Assembly: GCA_903822245.1 (NCBI GenBank)
Contig: CAIJOE010000093.1
Location: forward strand, 1-5,412
Direction of reading: 5' to 3'
Source: an uncultured Actinomycetes bacterium
GTDB taxonomy: Bacteria; Actinomycetota; Actinomycetes; Nanopelagicales; Nanopelagicaceae
Length of the DNA: 5,412 nucleotides
Part shown: positions 5,200 through 5,412 of the stretch, one piece after another
Numbering within the stretch: the stretch's first letter is position 1
Layout: the number at the start of each line of letters is the position of its first letter
Program-made: the position numbers and the translations under genes
Notes under the pieces: model-generated
Seen by the model: only the letters and a program-made list of their open reading frames with translations
Database searches by the model: none
Told to the model about the DNA's origin: nothing

Positions 5200-5412
5200 A
5201 TGCAAGGCGCTCGCAGACATTTACGGCTAGTTGCTATTTGCCTGCCGGTAATCCTGCTTCTAACTAGCTGTGGACTTGCCACTGGTAATGAACGACCAGA
5301 TGATAAGAAGTTAAGAGAGGGAATTCTCTTATTAATGACCTCATATGAGCGCTATCACCCAAAAGTTATTAACTTTGATAAAGCCAAAGTTAAAAATCAG
5401 ATAAATCAAAAA
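5200..5412 (+). CDS. predicted lipoprotein, N-terminal part (runs off right edge)
   Basis: A frame of 71 codons is open from the ATG at 5200 to the window end. The N-terminus is a classic lipoprotein signal: basic start (MQGARRHLR), hydrophobic core LVAICLPVILLL (10-21) and lipobox LTSC with Cys24 as the predicted lipidated residue. The mature part begins CGLATGNERPDDKKLREGIL, then ILLLMTSYERYHPKVINFDKAKVKNQINQK; it is hydrophilic and lysine-rich, with possible helical character. The protein is therefore expected to be anchored on the outer face of the cytoplasmic membrane. I do not recognise the family from this fragment. An in-frame TAG at 5188-5190 excludes a longer start, and TAGGAT 6 bases upstream supports leaderless expression. 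Its orientation is divergent from the pirin gene. Confidence 0.75.
   Translation, partial: MQGARRHLRLVAICLPVILLLTSCGLATGNERPDDKKLREGILLLMTSYERYHPKVINFDKAKVKNQINQK

Noticed and set aside
5181..5267. A short plus-strand frame from the ATG at 5181 overlapping the lipoprotein start.
   Set aside because: It is only about 28 codons, ends inside the lipoprotein signal sequence, and has no family character, whereas the frame from 5200 encodes a clear signal peptide and lipobox.
1..5412. tRNA, rRNA, CRISPR arrays, insertion sequences, attachment sites.
   Set aside because: No cloverleaf, regular repeat-spacer pattern, transposase motif or terminal repeats were seen on either strand. Nearly all of the window is accounted for by ordinary genes.

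Overview
The window looks like a piece of chromosome from a low-GC, gene-dense actinobacterium. Base composition is roughly 45-48% GC by eye. Evidence for the lineage: a DUF3039 protein (a family I know only from Actinobacteria), an ornithine carbamoyltransferase resembling actinobacterial ArgF, a three-subunit transhydrogenase, very short intergenic gaps, and several genes that appear to be transcribed without a leader. A streamlined freshwater actinobacterium of the acI / Nanopelagicales type would fit, but this is inference, not something the sequence proves.

Layout. Positions 1-208 (minus) hold the N-terminal part of a DUF3039 gene that runs off the left edge. After only 22 bases, argF (231-1172, plus) starts divergently. 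A 53-base gap with a leaderless-type promoter leads to the proton-translocating NAD(P) transhydrogenase operon pntAA-pntAB-pntB (1226-4028, plus), whose genes overlap at ATGA and TAATG junctions. A pirin-family gene (4025-5077, minus) converges on pntB with a 4-base tail-to-tail overlap. A 122-base divergent region (5078-5199) carries palindromes that look like a repressor operator for the pirin gene. The first 71 codons of a lipoprotein gene (5200-5412, plus) run off the right edge.

Function. The main unit is the transhydrogenase, which uses the proton gradient to move hydride from NADH to NADP+ and so supplies NADPH. ArgF makes citrulline from ornithine and carbamoyl phosphate. The pirin is a metal-binding bicupin whose gene is probably controlled by a MarR-type or similar regulator that is not in this window.

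The most distinctive signal is regulatory. Four of the six annotated starts (DUF3039, argF, pntAA, lipoprotein) have a TANNNT hexamer ending exactly 6 bases before the ATG, with no Shine-Dalgarno. This is the expected geometry for leaderless mRNAs. The two operon-internal genes and the pirin gene have Shine-Dalgarno sequences instead. I found no RNA genes, CRISPR arrays, insertion sequences or other mobile elements, and no clearly new biological system.
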